Below, piece after piece: positions 38,323 through 45,267 of a DNA stretch of 64,000 nt (the stretch's first letter is position 1; each line of letters starts with the position of its first letter). A model generated the notes under the pieces. That model was not told where the DNA came from and did not search any database. It was given only the letters and a program-made list of their open reading frames with translations. The DNA lies in the NCBI RefSeq assembly GCF_007846095.1, contig NZ_VOEI01000007.1, positions 62,001 to 126,000 of the forward strand. The letters run 5' to 3'. Source of the DNA: Mucilaginibacter achroorhodeus. Its GTDB lineage: Bacteria > Bacteroidota > Bacteroidia > Sphingobacteriales > Sphingobacteriaceae. The position numbers and the translations under genes are program-made.

Positions 38323-38911
38323 CACCTGGTTTTTAAACACAATTTAGCGTTTATTTTAAAAACTGAATAAATGTATTCACACTCCTTTTAAAGAATTACA
38401 CCGTATTGTGAGATTCTTTAGGTAAATGTCTTGCAAACCAGCTCAAATCTCTTTCAGTCATAATCTCGTGCCCATTTTAGCGGATTGGTGGAAACTTTGT
38501 TTACTGAAATGATAAGGAACAGTGTAATAGCGCGTGCTGTAGTTGCTCAATTAGATTCTTTACGGTATCAATCTCAATCGTTGTTTCCTCAAAAATTATC
38601 GTGTCGATCTCATTCTGTTGAGAATGAAAATTGCAGTATCTGTCCTTTGATATGGAAGAAACCACTTTTATTCATTTTGATTAAATGGTCGTAATTTAAG
38701 AAGCAACTTTGAAGAAGTGTGGCTACGTAACTAAGAACGAAGTACTTCGCCTTAAACTGTGCAAGTATTTCAATAATATCGTTTAGGTGCTTAGAAAATT
38801 TAATAAAATTTTACCCATTTTGATGATAGGTCAATTTGCTTAAACGTCACTTTCCAGGGAAGCTTTGCTGACAAAAGGCTGTGGTAAGGATCTGTTTGAT
38901 TGCGAAATTCT
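38323..38911. other. Eroded AT-rich region
   Basis: About 590 bp with no credible complete gene. A 21-codon minus-strand frame at 38396-38461 (MTERDLSWFARHLPKESHNT) and a plus-strand frame at 38485-38694 look like gene scraps. Stop codons are dense in all frames elsewhere. Confidence 0.5.
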
Positions 38912-39002
38912 GAACTTTGCAAAAGTCGTATTTCAGCATCATTCCGAGTTATTGAGTTTCATCAAAATTTTACCAATCACGCGCCCTATCAACAAAAAAA
39001 CG
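38912..39002. repeat. Imperfect ~87-bp direct repeat, copy 2
   Basis: Second copy of the repeat at 36511-36597. Here it runs directly into a terminator hairpin and the 18-bp tRNA-Glu 3'-end copy at 39032. Shared features are TTTCAGCATCATTCCGAG against TTTCAGCTTCATTCCGCG and the ACGCGCCC block. Confidence 0.75.
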
Positions 39003-39030
39003 CCGATCTCTTGTAAGAAACCGGCGTTTT
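38997..39030. terminator. Hairpin terminator next to the tRNA-Glu 3'-end copy
   Basis: A 9-bp perfect inverted repeat (AAAACGCCG and CGGCGTTTT) with a 16-nt loop. It lies immediately before the tRNA-Glu-derived 18-mer at 39032, where the terminator of the tRNA gene would have been before an element inserted. This is consistent with left-flank chromosome beginning here. Confidence 0.75.
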
Positions 39031-39031
39031 T

Positions 39032-39049
39032 AGTAGCCCGTAGGGGAAT
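39032..39049. repeat. Putative attL: 18-bp copy of tRNA-Glu 3' end
   Basis: Identical to 59851-59868, which covers the 3' acceptor strand and start of the T arm of tRNA-Glu. Sequence diverges right after (ACCC here against CGAA in the tRNA). The rest of a tRNA is absent, so this is a fragment, as expected for an attachment-site duplication. Confidence 0.65.
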
Positions 39050-39283
39050 ACCCATACCTTTATAGCGATCTGATTATCAATATCTTACAACTTCAAAATT
39101 CCGCACTCACCAGCCGACTCACCGGTATTCCCGCACGACGCAAATCTTAAGTAAAGATAATCATTTTAACACATATACTGTTCGAATGTTATCCACGAAA
39201 AAGATTCAAAATTACGAGAACCCGCAAAAACATCGATTTCTGACTCCTTAAATTTGCTTTTAAAAACTTAAAAATCATTTATT

Positions 39284-39512
39284 ATGGCTGCAGCATTTGT
39301 AGAACATCGACCGCATGCTTCAAGCGAGCATGTACCCACCTCACATTACGTCGTAATTGTAAACGGGGCCCAAGTAGGGCGAAATTTTTCTACCCAGAAC
39401 GAAGCAAAAAAACTATGCGTGTAACCAAGGTTACCGCCCTGTACATGTTGCTCGCCAGCGACACTTGCAGGAAAGGACTCAGCCAGCTCACTGGAGATCA
39501 GATCCTTGTTAA
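39284..39512 (+). pseudogene. Small DUF2188-like gene with A-run frameshift
   Basis: The frame from ATG at 39284 reads MAAAFVEHRPHASSEH, then HYVVIVNGAQVGRNFSTQ, and stops after 46 codons. Removing one A from the run of seven at about 39404-39411 restores a 75-residue product continuing EAKNYACNQGYRPVHVARQR up to a stop at 39510-39512. The pattern resembles small DUF2188-type proteins. The indel may be a mutation, phase variation or a sequencing error. A hairpin terminator follows 15 bp later, as expected for a once complete gene. Confidence 0.55.
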
Positions 39513-39526
39513 CTGATGTGATTGGA

Positions 39527-39554
39527 AAAGCCAGTGCTTAACGTCACTGGCTTT
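39527..39554 (+). terminator. Hairpin terminator
   Basis: Perfect 10-bp stem (AAAGCCAGTG and CACTGGCTTT) with an 8-nt loop, followed by CTATATT. It lies 15 bp after the restored stop of the frameshifted small gene. Confidence 0.75.
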
Positions 39555-39594
39555 CTATATTAAATTAATATCTTGAGAAAGCTTGTTTCAAACT

Positions 39595-39610
39595 GGACGG
39601 GACTCGAACC
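39595..39610. other. tRNA T-arm-like fragment
   Basis: GGACGGGACTCGAACC resembles the acceptor/T-arm junction of a tRNA on the minus strand. No anticodon or D arm follows. It may be a scrap of an earlier attachment site or chance. The surrounding 39555-39773 holds no gene. Confidence 0.3.
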
Positions 39611-39773
39611 ATGCCTCGTTCTATCTCATTATCAATATTTTATCAGCCTGTTCGAAAGTGACTCACCAAAAACTCACTTTGGTTTTGAGGCTGTTTGAAT
39701 TCAAATGATATACCATAAAAATAAGAATTTTCAAGTATTAAACAAATTGACAAAGCTTTTTAAAAACGATTAG

Positions 39774-40102
39774 GTGCCGCTGGAGCTCGACAGCAAACGT
39801 ATCGCCCAATTGTTCAGCAACCTGCTCAGCAATGCGCTCACGCATGGCCAGGCGGATGAAACAGTAAATGTGAAAGCAAGTATAGTGGACGGGCAATTCC
39901 GGTTGCAGGTCAGCAACAGCGGCACACCGATCCCTGAAGCTTCCTTGGCGTCACTTTTCCTGCCTTTTTCGCGAGGGCGCGAGATGGTAAGGAAGGTTTG
40001 GGCCTGGGCCTTTATATTTCTGCTGAAATCGCCAAAGCGCATGGCGGCCGCATCGAAGTGAGTTCGGATGACCAACGAACGGTTTTTACGCTGCTCATTT
40101 AA
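39774..40102 (+). pseudogene. Histidine kinase C-terminal fragment, frameshifted
   Basis: The frame opens at a GTG right after a TAG and encodes only the ATPase part of a sensor kinase: N-box RIAQLFSNLLSNALTHG and LQVSNSGTPIPEASLASLF. At about 39980-39985 two extra bases (GA duplicated) shift the frame; in the shifted frame the G-box continues as GLGLGLYISAEIAKAHGG and ends at a stop at 40100-40102. The H-box, sensor and membrane parts are missing. This is a dead remnant near the left end of the element. Confidence 0.85.
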
Positions 40103-40261
40103 GCGGAAAATGCGAAAAAGTTCAGGTGGCTTCTTACGGTGTTCCCGATATTCGAGCAGCATAGCGGAAGGATCTATGATCATCTTCTCGTCGTTGTATT
40201 CTCGCTGAAGTTGTAAATGTTTCAAAATAATAGAAAAACATTTGGTTACATTTGTAAACTC

Positions 40262-40846
40262 ATGGATATCAAGGGCTATATAGACGGAGGCAACCTGGAA
40301 CAATATTGTTTCGGGTTCAATACCGAACTTGGCAACGAGATCAGTGCTTTGCGTTTAGCCCACGCGGAAATTAATCAGGAACTGAACGAAATAGAATTGG
40401 CTATTGAATACTTGGCGTTAAGCCAGGCGATCGCGCCAAAGCCGCAATTGAAAAACAAGATCATGTCGGTGCTCTTTGCAGATGAGAATATCAATCTGAA
40501 CAACCTACCACCAACCAGCAAATATTCAAACTATGAAAACTGGTTAAAAGCGGTAGAACACCTGATCCCCGCTGAACCCTTTGATGATTTTTTTGCGCAT
40601 TTGCTTAAACAAGACGAAAAGATCGCGCAAACATTGGTTGTTACCAAACTGGATGTGCCCGAAGAAGTTCATGAAGTGATCTCCGAAAGCTTTTTTATCC
40701 TGAAGGGCACCTGTACCTGTAAAATAGGATCGAACATCTTCACGTTGAACGCCGGCGATCACCTGGAGATCCCACTGCATACTACCCATGATGTCCGGAT
40801 CGATTCGCCGTACGTGGTAGCGATATTGCAGCACCGCTTCGCTTAA
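40262..40846 (+). CDS. Anti-sigma-like protein with C-terminal cupin (ChrR-like)
   Basis: 194 residues from the ATG at 40262 (MDIKGYIDGGNLEQYCFGF), which fits the N-terminus of Bacteroidota anti-sigma factors better than the earlier in-frame ATG at 40217. Residues 1-90 resemble a cytoplasmic anti-sigma helical bundle; residues of about 125-194 form a cupin (VISESFFILKGTCTCKIGS, LNAGDHLEIPLHTTHDVRI), with His residues that could bind a metal. ChrR-type proteins sense oxidants or metals and release a sigma factor. No sigma gene is directly adjacent; the nearest is at 41470-42045 on the other strand. A perfect TAnnTTTG box (TACATTTG) sits just upstream. Confidence 0.7.
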   Translation: MDIKGYIDGGNLEQYCFGFNTELGNEISALRLAHAEINQELNEIELAIEYLALSQAIAPKPQLKNKIMSVLFADENINLNNLPPTSKYSNYENWLKAVEHLIPAEPFDDFFAHLLKQDEKIAQTLVVTKLDVPEEVHEVISESFFILKGTCTCKIGSNIFTLNAGDHLEIPLHTTHDVRIDSPYVVAILQHRFA

Positions 40847-40850
40847 CAAA

Positions 40851-40870
40851 AAAGGGGCCTAAACCCCTTT
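40851..40870. terminator. Bidirectional hairpin terminator
   Basis: Perfect 7-bp stem AAAGGGG/CCCCTTT with a 6-nt loop, preceded by an A run and placed between convergent genes (cupin gene on plus, Met/Lys-rich gene on minus), so it can serve both. Confidence 0.75.
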
Positions 40871-40912
40871 CCTGATGGAACGTCCTAACGACCTCCCAAT
40901 CGTTATCACGTT

Positions 40913-41134
40913 TTACATTTTACCCATTTTCGAGGTGTCTTTTTTCATCTTCATTTTTTTCTTATCCATCTTCATCTTATCCTTTCCCATTTTATCCATT
41001 TTTGAAGTGTCCTTTTTCATCTTAGACATTTTGTCCTGGAAAAAGGTGTGGTTGGTAGCTGCATTAACGTCAACAGTTGCGATACAGATAAAGGCTAAGC
41101 TTAAGCCGGCGATCAGTGATTTGTACGATTTCAT
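40913..41134 (-). CDS. Small exported Met/Lys/Asp-rich protein (MxKDx-repeat type)
   Basis: A 73-residue protein with a signal peptide (KSYKSLIAGLSLAFICIATV, then DVNAA) and a mature part made of repeats such as KMKKDTSKMDKM, with no Cys. It resembles the pentapeptide MxKDx-repeat proteins found next to ECF sigma factors, thought to reside in the periplasm and perhaps bind metals or scavenge oxidants through Met. It has its own ECF-type promoter (41160-41189) identical in layout to those of the sigma gene and of the DUF1223 gene, so it is probably a target of the adjacent sigma factor. Confidence 0.75.
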   Translation of the reverse strand: MKSYKSLIAGLSLAFICIATVDVNAATNHTFFQDKMSKMKKDTSKMDKMGKDKMKMDKKKMKMKKDTSKMGKM

Positions 41135-41159
41135 GTTTGTTTAATTTGATGTTTGCCTG

Positions 41160-41189
41160 TTAGTCGGGGCCGGCCGGCAAACCTTACAC
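41160..41189 (-). promoter_or_regulatory. ECF-type promoter of the Met/Lys-rich gene
   Basis: Minus strand: GTGTAAGG, 16 nt, GACTAA. The same boxes with the same spacing occur in front of the sigma gene and the DUF1223 gene. The -10 box ends 26 bp before the start codon. Confidence 0.7.
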
Positions 41190-41192
41190 CAA

Positions 41193-41468
41193 TTAATTTT
41201 TATTTATTTCGGCCGTTATTTGTGCCTGCAGCGCTTCTTTGAAGCTTTCATCCAGTTTGATCTCCGGCGGCTTTTCAGATTTGAGTAACTGCCGGACCAT
41301 TTCATTGATCCTTTTGCTTTGCTCCATATAAATACCGCATACTTTGCACCCGATCAGGTGAATACGCAGTTCAACGGTTTCCCTGAAGGTTATACCGCCG
41401 ATAAAGCGTTTATCGATCAGGTAGGTGGCCTTGCGACAATTATAAATTACTTTTGTTAACTCGTTCAT
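41193..41468 (-). CDS. Zinc-binding anti-sigma factor (ZAS-like)
   Basis: A 91-residue cytoplasmic protein. The segment RIHLIGCKVCGIY carries the His-x3-Cys-x2-Cys motif of zinc-associated anti-sigma domains. There is no membrane helix, so it would act as a soluble redox- or metal-responsive inhibitor. It starts 1 bp after the stop of the sigma factor gene, which supports the pairing. The Met/Lys-rich gene follows with its own promoter. Confidence 0.8.
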   Translation of the reverse strand: MNELTKVIYNCRKATYLIDKRFIGGITFRETVELRIHLIGCKVCGIYMEQSKRINEMVRQLLKSEKPPEIKLDESFKEALQAQITAEINKN

Positions 41469-41469
41469 C

Positions 41470-42045
41470 TCACATCCAGTTTCTTTGCAGGCAGGCCCGC
41501 AGATTTAATTTAGCGCGGTGAATGATCACCCAAAAATTGGCTTGGGTCAATCTTAGTTCTTTGCAGATCATCTCAGTCGCTTCGTCTTCCATATGTTTCA
41601 TTGTAAAAACCGAAAACCACAGGGCCGGCAATTTTTGCAGGCATAATAGCAGCACCCTGTTAAGCTCCTTGTTGGCCAGCGGATCAAAATCATCCACGCC
41701 AAAAGCCTGGGGCTGGTGCTCTTGTTTCCAATGCCCGTCTTCATGAAAAAAATCCGGTTCTTCGCCTGTTTGATCGTTCATTTCTGCTGTTTTTAAACCG
41801 TTCACCTTTTTTCGGTACACATCATAGATCTTATTTTTCAGGATCGCGGTGAGCCAAGTACGCTCTGAACTTTTACCGGCAAAATTACGCTGGCTTTGCA
41901 ACCCGGCTAAAAAAGTTTCCTGCACCAGGTCACGGGCCTGGTCTTCATTATTAACCCTGCTAATGGCATAGCGATATAAAAAGTCAGCATAAGCGCTCAC
42001 CCAGTTTTGGGGATCAAGTAAGTGACGGGCGGGAGGAGTCGTCAT
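41470..42045 (-). CDS. ECF-type RNA polymerase sigma factor
   Basis: A 191-residue sigma factor with region 2 (YADFLYRYAISRVNNEDQAR, then DLVQETFLAGLQ, RTWLTAILKNKIYDVYRKK) and region 4 (LPALWFSVFTMKHMEDEATE, ICKELRLTQANFWVIIHRAK). I use the ATG at 42045 rather than the in-frame one at 42063, because the predicted -10 box (42067-42072) would put the transcript start at about 42060, inside or after the first ATG. Its promoter has the same architecture as two other promoters here, so the factor is probably autoregulated. The partner anti-sigma gene follows after 1 bp. Confidence 0.9.
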   Translation of the reverse strand: MTTPPARHLLDPQNWVSAYADFLYRYAISRVNNEDQARDLVQETFLAGLQSQRNFAGKSSERTWLTAILKNKIYDVYRKKVNGLKTAEMNDQTGEEPDFFHEDGHWKQEHQPQAFGVDDFDPLANKELNRVLLLCLQKLPALWFSVFTMKHMEDEATEMICKELRLTQANFWVIIHRAKLNLRACLQRNWM

Positions 42046-42066
42046 TTTTCCATCAATAAACATTTA

Positions 42067-42096
42067 TTGGTCGCATTGCGTAAACAAACCTTACAA
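42067..42096 (-). promoter_or_regulatory. ECF-type autoregulated promoter of the sigma gene
   Basis: Minus strand: TTGTAAGG, 16 nt, GACCAA. The -35 box forms an 8-bp inverted repeat (CCTTACAA...TTGTAAGG, 16-bp spacer) with the -35 box of the divergent DUF1223 promoter. Confidence 0.7.
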
Positions 42097-42112
42097 CAAA
42101 TTTTGAAATTAT

Positions 42113-42142
42113 TTGTAAGGATACTGATTTAAAGCCGACTAA
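42113..42142 (+). promoter_or_regulatory. ECF-type promoter of the DUF1223-cytochrome-molybdoenzyme operon
   Basis: Plus strand: TTGTAAGG, 16 nt, GACTAA, ending 17 bp before the ATG at 42160. Layout identical to the sigma gene promoter on the other strand and to the one at 41160-41189. Confidence 0.7.
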
Positions 42143-42159
42143 ACCCAAAATAAGCAATC

Positions 42160-42918
42160 ATGAAAAGCACTAAAATATTTTCTTTTCTTTCCTTCGCTGT
42201 CTTAGCGGGCCTGGGATCTTTGTCGTTCAGTGACCAGAGCATTCAAAAAACACCGGTTGATAAAGGCTTCGCGGTGGTGGAACTGTTTACCTCTGAAGGC
42301 TGCTCCAGTTGTCCGCCTGCCGATGCGGTCGTTGCGAAGATCGAAAAAGAAATGAATGGTCAGCCGGTGTATATCCTGGCTTATCATGTAGATTACTGGA
42401 ATCGCCTGGGCTGGAAAGATGTCTTCAGCAGCGCTGATTACTCCAAACGGCAAAACACCTACGCCAACTGGCTGAATTTAAGTTCGGTTTACACGCCGCA
42501 GATCGTGGTTAACGGCAAGACTGAGTTCGTCGCCTCGCAGGAAGGTACTTTAAGGAAAGCGATCAATACCGGATTAAAACAACCAGCCCAAACTGATCTT
42601 TCGCTGGATAACTTCAAAGTAAACAATGGATCGGCCACACTAAATTATCATACCGAAGCAGCACCCGGCCAGGTGCTCGTATTAGCCTTGGTCAAAAAAC
42701 TGGCGACGATCGCGGTCAAGGCTGGTGAGAACAGCGGCCGTACTTTATCACATGTGCAGATCGTTACCAACATTCAAAATATACGAGTAAATGCCTCATC
42801 GGGTGAAGCCACACTGAAATTGCCCCCAGATTTTGGTGCAAAACAATTTGAACTAATTGCCTTTGTACAAGACAGCAAAACAGGCTCGATCAACGCTGCC
42901 ACCAAATTGGCTTTATGA
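42160..42918 (+). CDS. DUF1223-family thioredoxin-like exported protein
   Basis: A 252-residue protein with an N-terminal signal (MKSTKIFSFLSFAVLAGLGS). The thioredoxin-like domain begins VVELFTSEGCSSCPPADAVV with a CxxC pair, followed by YILAYHVDYWNRLGWKDVFS and SVYTPQIVVNGKTEFVASQ, the DUF1223 signature. Function is unestablished; the redox motif and setting suggest an envelope thiol role. Its stop overlaps the cytochrome b start by 4 bp, and it heads the operon driven by the ECF-type promoter at 42113. Confidence 0.88.
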   Translation: MKSTKIFSFLSFAVLAGLGSLSFSDQSIQKTPVDKGFAVVELFTSEGCSSCPPADAVVAKIEKEMNGQPVYILAYHVDYWNRLGWKDVFSSADYSKRQNTYANWLNLSSVYTPQIVVNGKTEFVASQEGTLRKAINTGLKQPAQTDLSLDNFKVNNGSATLNYHTEAAPGQVLVLALVKKLATIAVKAGENSGRTLSHVQIVTNIQNIRVNASSGEATLKLPPDFGAKQFELIAFVQDSKTGSINAATKLAL

Positions 42919-43631
42919 AACAGATCAAAGAAAAACACTCGGTGCTGATGCGCTGGACGCATTGGGTCAATTTCCCATTACTGACCATCATGATCTGGAG
43001 CGGGCTGCTCATCTACTGGGCCAATGATGTATACAGCATCACCTTGTTCGGGCACACCTATGTTAAATTTTTCCCGCGCTGGTTTTACAAGGCCTTGGAT
43101 ATTCCGGCGCACCTGGCCAAGGGTATGGCTTATCATTTTTTGTTCATGTGGTTTTTTGCTCTTAATGGGCTGATCTACGTTATTTATACCGTCGTGTCGG
43201 GTTCCTGGCGGGAACTGCTGCCGCAGCGCAAGTCGTTCATAGAAGCCTGGCAGGTGTTACTGTATGATCTGCATATCCGCAAAATGCAACCGCCGCAAAA
43301 TAAATACAATGCCGCGCAGCGCATTGCTTACACCGCTATTATCGTGATGGGTTTTGGCTCAGTATTGACCGGGCTGGCCATTTATAAGCCGGTACAATTT
43401 GCCACCCTTACCTGGCTCTGCGGGGGCTATCATCTGGCCCGCATCATTCATTTTATATTGACCATCGGCTATGTATTCTTTTTTCTTATCCACATCACGC
43501 AGGTGATCCTGGCCGGCTGGAAGAATTTCTGGTCGGTCATCTCGGGTTTTGAGGTGATACGGTCAAACAAACCCATGAAAATAGTTCCAACAGCAAGCCC
43601 TGAAAATGATGAAAAACCAAAAGAAGACTAA
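42915..43631 (+). CDS. Cytochrome b561-like membrane subunit
   Basis: A 238-residue membrane protein with four main helices (FPLLTIMIWSGLLIYW, YHFLFMWFFALNGLIYVIYT, IAYTAIIVMGFGSVLTGLAI, IHFILTIGYVFFFLIHITQV). His residues in RWTHWVNF, MAYHFLFMW, GGYHLARIIHF and FLIHIT are good haem ligands. It overlaps the DUF1223 gene by 4 bp and the molybdoenzyme gene by 26 bp. The likely job is to pass electrons between the quinone pool and the exported molybdoenzyme, like MsrQ or the cytochrome of thiosulfate reductase. Confidence 0.88.
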   Translation: MKQIKEKHSVLMRWTHWVNFPLLTIMIWSGLLIYWANDVYSITLFGHTYVKFFPRWFYKALDIPAHLAKGMAYHFLFMWFFALNGLIYVIYTVVSGSWRELLPQRKSFIEAWQVLLYDLHIRKMQPPQNKYNAAQRIAYTAIIVMGFGSVLTGLAIYKPVQFATLTWLCGGYHLARIIHFILTIGYVFFFLIHITQVILAGWKNFWSVISGFEVIRSNKPMKIVPTASPENDEKPKED

Positions 43632-44388
43632 ACAGCCGCTGACCATCGATCAAAAGATCAAACGGCGCAATTTTTTATCGCTGGGTGTATTTGCATTAGG
43701 TTCGGCGGCGGCTTATAAGGGCTGGCGCTGGCTATCTACCTCGGCGGAAGAATTGACCGGCGTGACCGGTGGGGCGCAGGTGCCGCTGCGTAGGGCGCTG
43801 AACAAGACCGAGCTGTTTTTTCGTAATTTCTTCAGCCGGAACCACTTGGTCAAAACCTATCCGAAAGCCATGGCCGCTAAAAATGTGCGGCAAAATAGCG
43901 ATATTGGTTTGGAAAGCGACATTGTACTGGCCGACTGGAAAATGGAAGTAAAACGTGCCAACGGAGAACTGATGTACATTACCATGGATCAGATAAAGAC
44001 TTTGCCGAAGACTGAGATCGTTTATGATTTTAAATGCGTGGAGGGTTGGGATCAGATCCAGTACTGGGGTGGTTTGAAAATGTTGGACTTTATCGAACAT
44101 TTCGGATTGGCGGAAGAAACCAAAACTCAATATATGGGGCTCATGACACCGGATAAGGAATACCAGGTCGGGCTGGACATGGATAGCGCGATCCACCCGC
44201 AAACGATCCTGGCTTACGAGATGAATGGCCAGCCTATACCACTTAACCACGGCGCGCCGCTGCGGCTCATTATCCCGGTCAAGTATGGTATCAAAAACTT
44301 GAAACGGATCGGTTATATGACCTTCAGCAATACGCGCCCGCCCGATTACTGGGCACGCGAGGGTTATGATTATTATTCTGGTTTATAG
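43606..44388 (+). CDS. Exported MsrP/sulfite-oxidase-like molybdoenzyme
   Basis: A 260-residue molybdopterin oxidoreductase of the SUOX fold. A Tat-type signal (IKRRNFLSLGVFALGSAAA, Arg20-Arg21) precedes it. The molybdenum-ligand Cys is Cys144 in VYDFKCVEGWDQIQYW, and the family motifs PLRLIIPVKYGIKNLKRIGY and FSNTRPPDYWAREGYDYYSG follow. It resembles MsrP (methionine sulfoxide reductase) or a sulfite oxidase; the paired cytochrome b supports a reductase fed from quinols. It depends on molybdopterin, which the nearby chromosomal Moco operon can supply. Last gene of the ECF-controlled operon. Confidence 0.88.
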   Translation: MMKNQKKTKQPLTIDQKIKRRNFLSLGVFALGSAAAYKGWRWLSTSAEELTGVTGGAQVPLRRALNKTELFFRNFFSRNHLVKTYPKAMAAKNVRQNSDIGLESDIVLADWKMEVKRANGELMYITMDQIKTLPKTEIVYDFKCVEGWDQIQYWGGLKMLDFIEHFGLAEETKTQYMGLMTPDKEYQVGLDMDSAIHPQTILAYEMNGQPIPLNHGAPLRLIIPVKYGIKNLKRIGYMTFSNTRPPDYWAREGYDYYSGL

Positions 44389-45267
44389 CCGATAATTGCC
44401 CGGAAGGTAGATTTGTTAGCGGTGGTAGATCGAACAAATCATTATTGTGGTTTTTTTAGTTTCTAAAAGAAGATTTGCGATAATGAAGTTGTTCTTTTTA
44501 GCCATAACTAAATCAAATATAATTATGTACAAGCTTTACATATGAAATATTTACAAACCGAGTTTAGACTGGAAATGACTCCCTAATTACGAATGTATCG
44601 AATGGAATAAGCTGAATAATTTGGTGTGCCCTAAAATGAACACCCCTTAAGATTATATCATCTAATGGAGTTTTACTGTTCTGATAATTGATTTTTGGAA
44701 ATGAACAGACACAAACTCTTTTTTTCAATTAAAGTTATTTTAGCCAGAAATATCTATAATTCGAATTGTGTTATTCAAATGTCGCTTAACAAACGAAAAT
44801 AGCTTGGAAGATGTGGAATCTACAACCTTTTATAATTTTTAAAAAAAAGTAACCCGAAGAGGAATCGAATCCCTCGAAAACTTTTATGTTTTTATGGAAG
44901 AAAATATCAATAAATACCTTAAAGAAATTTAGTATTTAAAACTAAGCTTTAATGCTTATCTTTAAGATAGTTCTTTCAAACTCAATCAAAACAAATACAA
45001 ATATTCGGTTATCCTTGAATTTTGAGAAACATCAGATTATTGATAATAAAGCTATTGCGGAAAAGCCACCGAACACGTCCAGTTCGAACTTTTTGCGTAT
45101 TAAAATCTCAACAATTACTAATATTTCATTAAGATTCTTTTGTAGCATAACTCGAGTTGGTGTCATAGCCCCTTTGGGGGATTGATTTGATAGATTAATA
45201 GAATCTAAATGGCTTAAAAAAAATAAATCATTATGGAGTGTAGCTTGTTTTTAAGCAAACACATCCT
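44389..45267. other. AT-rich gap with degenerate tRNA-like sequence
   Basis: 879 bp with no credible gene; the small frames present have no recognisable content. The only distinct item is the tRNA-Glu 3'-end-like stretch at 44848-44874. Composition is very AT-rich compared with both sides. Confidence 0.5.
44848..44874. repeat. Degenerate copy of the tRNA-Glu 3' end
   Basis: This stretch matches 59851-59877 with four mismatches in 27 positions and includes the GGAATCGAA of the T arm. No other tRNA part is present. It may be an old attachment site left by a nested or tandem insertion, dividing the element into a 39.0-44.9 kb and a 44.9-59.9 kb part. Confidence 0.5.

Noticed and set aside
39032..39060. 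Complete tRNA gene
   Set aside because: Only 18 bp match the 3' end of tRNA-Glu; no anticodon, D arm or 5' acceptor strand follows.
41193..41468. Membrane-anchored anti-sigma of the FecR type with a TonB-receptor/SusC partner
   Set aside because: The protein has no membrane helix and no FecR domain; it carries a ZAS-type His-Cys-Cys motif, and no SusC/D genes are near.
44952..45185. 77-residue plus-strand frame in the AT-rich gap
   Set aside because: Low-complexity Ile/Asn/Ser composition, no recognisable motif and no context; treated as chance.
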